Assembly: GCA_037349105.1 (NCBI GenBank)
Contig: JAYJMM010000107.1
Span: forward strand, 434,001-498,000
Length of the DNA stretch: 64,000 bases
Reading direction: 5' to 3'
Origin: Limnomonas spitsbergensis
Lineage: Eukaryota > Chlorophyta > Chlorophyceae > Chlamydomonadales
The notes under the pieces were generated by a model, which made no database searches, had not been told where the DNA came from, and was given only the letters and a program-made list of their open reading frames with translations. This document shows positions 63,195 through 64,000 of this stretch, one piece after another. The translations under genes were made by a program, and so were the position numbers. Positions within the stretch are counted from its first letter, which is position 1. Every line of letters starts with the position of its first letter.

Positions 63195-63439
63195 CTGGAA
63201 TCATGAAGCGGGATGAAATTGAGCAGCATGCAGCAAGGTCCAGACATCAGGTGCCTAATGCCATGCATCTGGCAGCAGACCAGCAAACAGCAGGAAAAGA
63301 AAATTATGGAGCCAATGGCTAACATCTCCCCGAACGTTAATTCAAAGCGGTGATGTCTGTTGCCGACAGGTATAATATGATTTATTATGCGCATTCACAT
63401 CTACCGGCCTTGTCTCTGCTCAGTACTGATGCAGGGGGC

Positions 63440-63770
63440 ATCATACGTCAGATATCAGATGCATGGCAGAAGATCTTCCTCCATTCATCTGAAATCTTCT
63501 GCCATGCATCTGATATCTTCTGCCATGCATCTGATATCTTCTGCCATGCATCTGATATCTTCTACCATGCATCTGATATCTTCTGCCATGCATCTGATAT
63601 CTTCTGCCATGCATCTGATATCTTCTGCCATGCATCTGATATCTTCTGCCATGCATCTGATATCTTCTGCCATGCATCTGATATCTTCTACCATGCATCT
63701 GATATCTTCGGCCATGCATCTGATATCTTCTACTATGCATCTGATATCTTCTGTCATGTATCAGGCAGCA
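63440..63770. repeat. ~21 bp minisatellite
   Basis: About fifteen units of CATGCATCTGATATCTTCTGC with few changes, upstream of the oxygenase exon in its likely intron. The unit is nearly a palindrome around GATATC and is open in all frames, which explains the overlapping open frames there. It has no spacers, so it is not a CRISPR array. Confidence 0.9.
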
Positions 63771-64000
63771 GACCAGAAACTTGTCTCGCAGCAACACCAT
63801 CGGTGCCGGGTACCGGAAGGCAAATGAAGAGTTGACGATCCCCTCTCACAACGAAATGGTGAGACGAATGAAACAGCAGCGCTAGACGCGTCACGCGGTA
63901 GAAGGCTCAGGGGTAAAGAGTAATCAAGGGTGACCTTACCACAAATAAAGGGGATAATTATAACGATTACTAATTGTGTGACAAAACCCCATGTATTCAT
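63771..64000. other. Right edge, no exon recognised
   Basis: A minus-strand open frame runs to the window edge but shows no 2OG oxygenase motif. Probably intron. Confidence 0.35.

Overview
The window is nuclear DNA of a eukaryote, most likely a green alga (Chlorophyta). The protein genes are split into many short GC-rich exons with GT-AG introns, most joined at CAG|GT. Two are plant-type regulators: an ISWI remodeller whose sequence resembles the plant CHR11/17 form, and a TALE homeodomain with the BELL-class ending (a WFIN.R helix followed by WKP). Low-complexity Gln/Ala/Ser tracts, CTG repeats, PIF/Harbinger and non-LTR element debris, and introns full of minisatellites fit a chlorophyte. 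The species cannot be told from the sequence. All exon models below were assembled by hand from homology, splice consensus and phase. In every complete model the exon lengths sum to a multiple of three.

Layout, left to right. 811-1941 (-): three 5' exons of a CWC2-type spliceosome protein; its RRM part is not found. 2018-3562: a PIF/Harbinger element with terminal inverted repeats and TTA target duplications, broken by a non-LTR reverse-transcriptase fragment. 4500-5560: an orphan DEAD-box Q-motif exon surrounded by decayed copies of itself. 5.6-12.6 kb: gene-free, with several minisatellites and dispersed repeats. 12702-18732 (-): an 8-exon, bacterial-type iron-sulphur L-serine dehydratase. 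21149-34911 (-): a 9-exon, about 1,499-residue BELL-class TALE homeodomain protein. 35796-42070 (-): a 9-exon KRR1 ribosome-biogenesis factor with one GC-AG intron. 42308-56235 (+): a 26-exon ISWI ATPase, head to head with KRR1 across 237 bp. About 57.2-57.6 kb: a possible non-LTR fragment. 58265-62150 (-): a 7-exon gene for an unrecognised 288-residue protein. 62924-63194 (-): the last exon of a 2OG-Fe(II) oxygenase gene that presumably continues beyond the window.

The most striking feature is not a gene. In gene after gene, the intron next to an exon holds tandem or decaying copies of that exon's edge, including the splice site: the last 20-60 bases of the exon plus the donor, or the acceptor plus the first exon bases. 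This is seen in the serine dehydratase (three introns), ISWI (at least five introns), KRR1 (at least one clear case) and the DEAD-box exon (both sides). The homeobox gene has arrays that start at, or repeat, its splice-site flanks. The clearest case is an array of about 108 bp units in ISWI intron 11, which repeats the true 3' splice site seven times upstream of the real one. Recurrent local duplication of exon-intron junctions seems to be a main route of intron growth in this genome, and it places many decoy splice sites beside real ones.

Functionally the set is housekeeping and regulation: splicing (CWC2), ribosome assembly (KRR1), chromatin spacing (ISWI), serine catabolism, and a homeobox factor of the class that, in Chlamydomonas, acts with a KNOX partner to start the diploid programme. 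Apart from the divergent KRR1/ISWI pair there is no sign of functional clustering.
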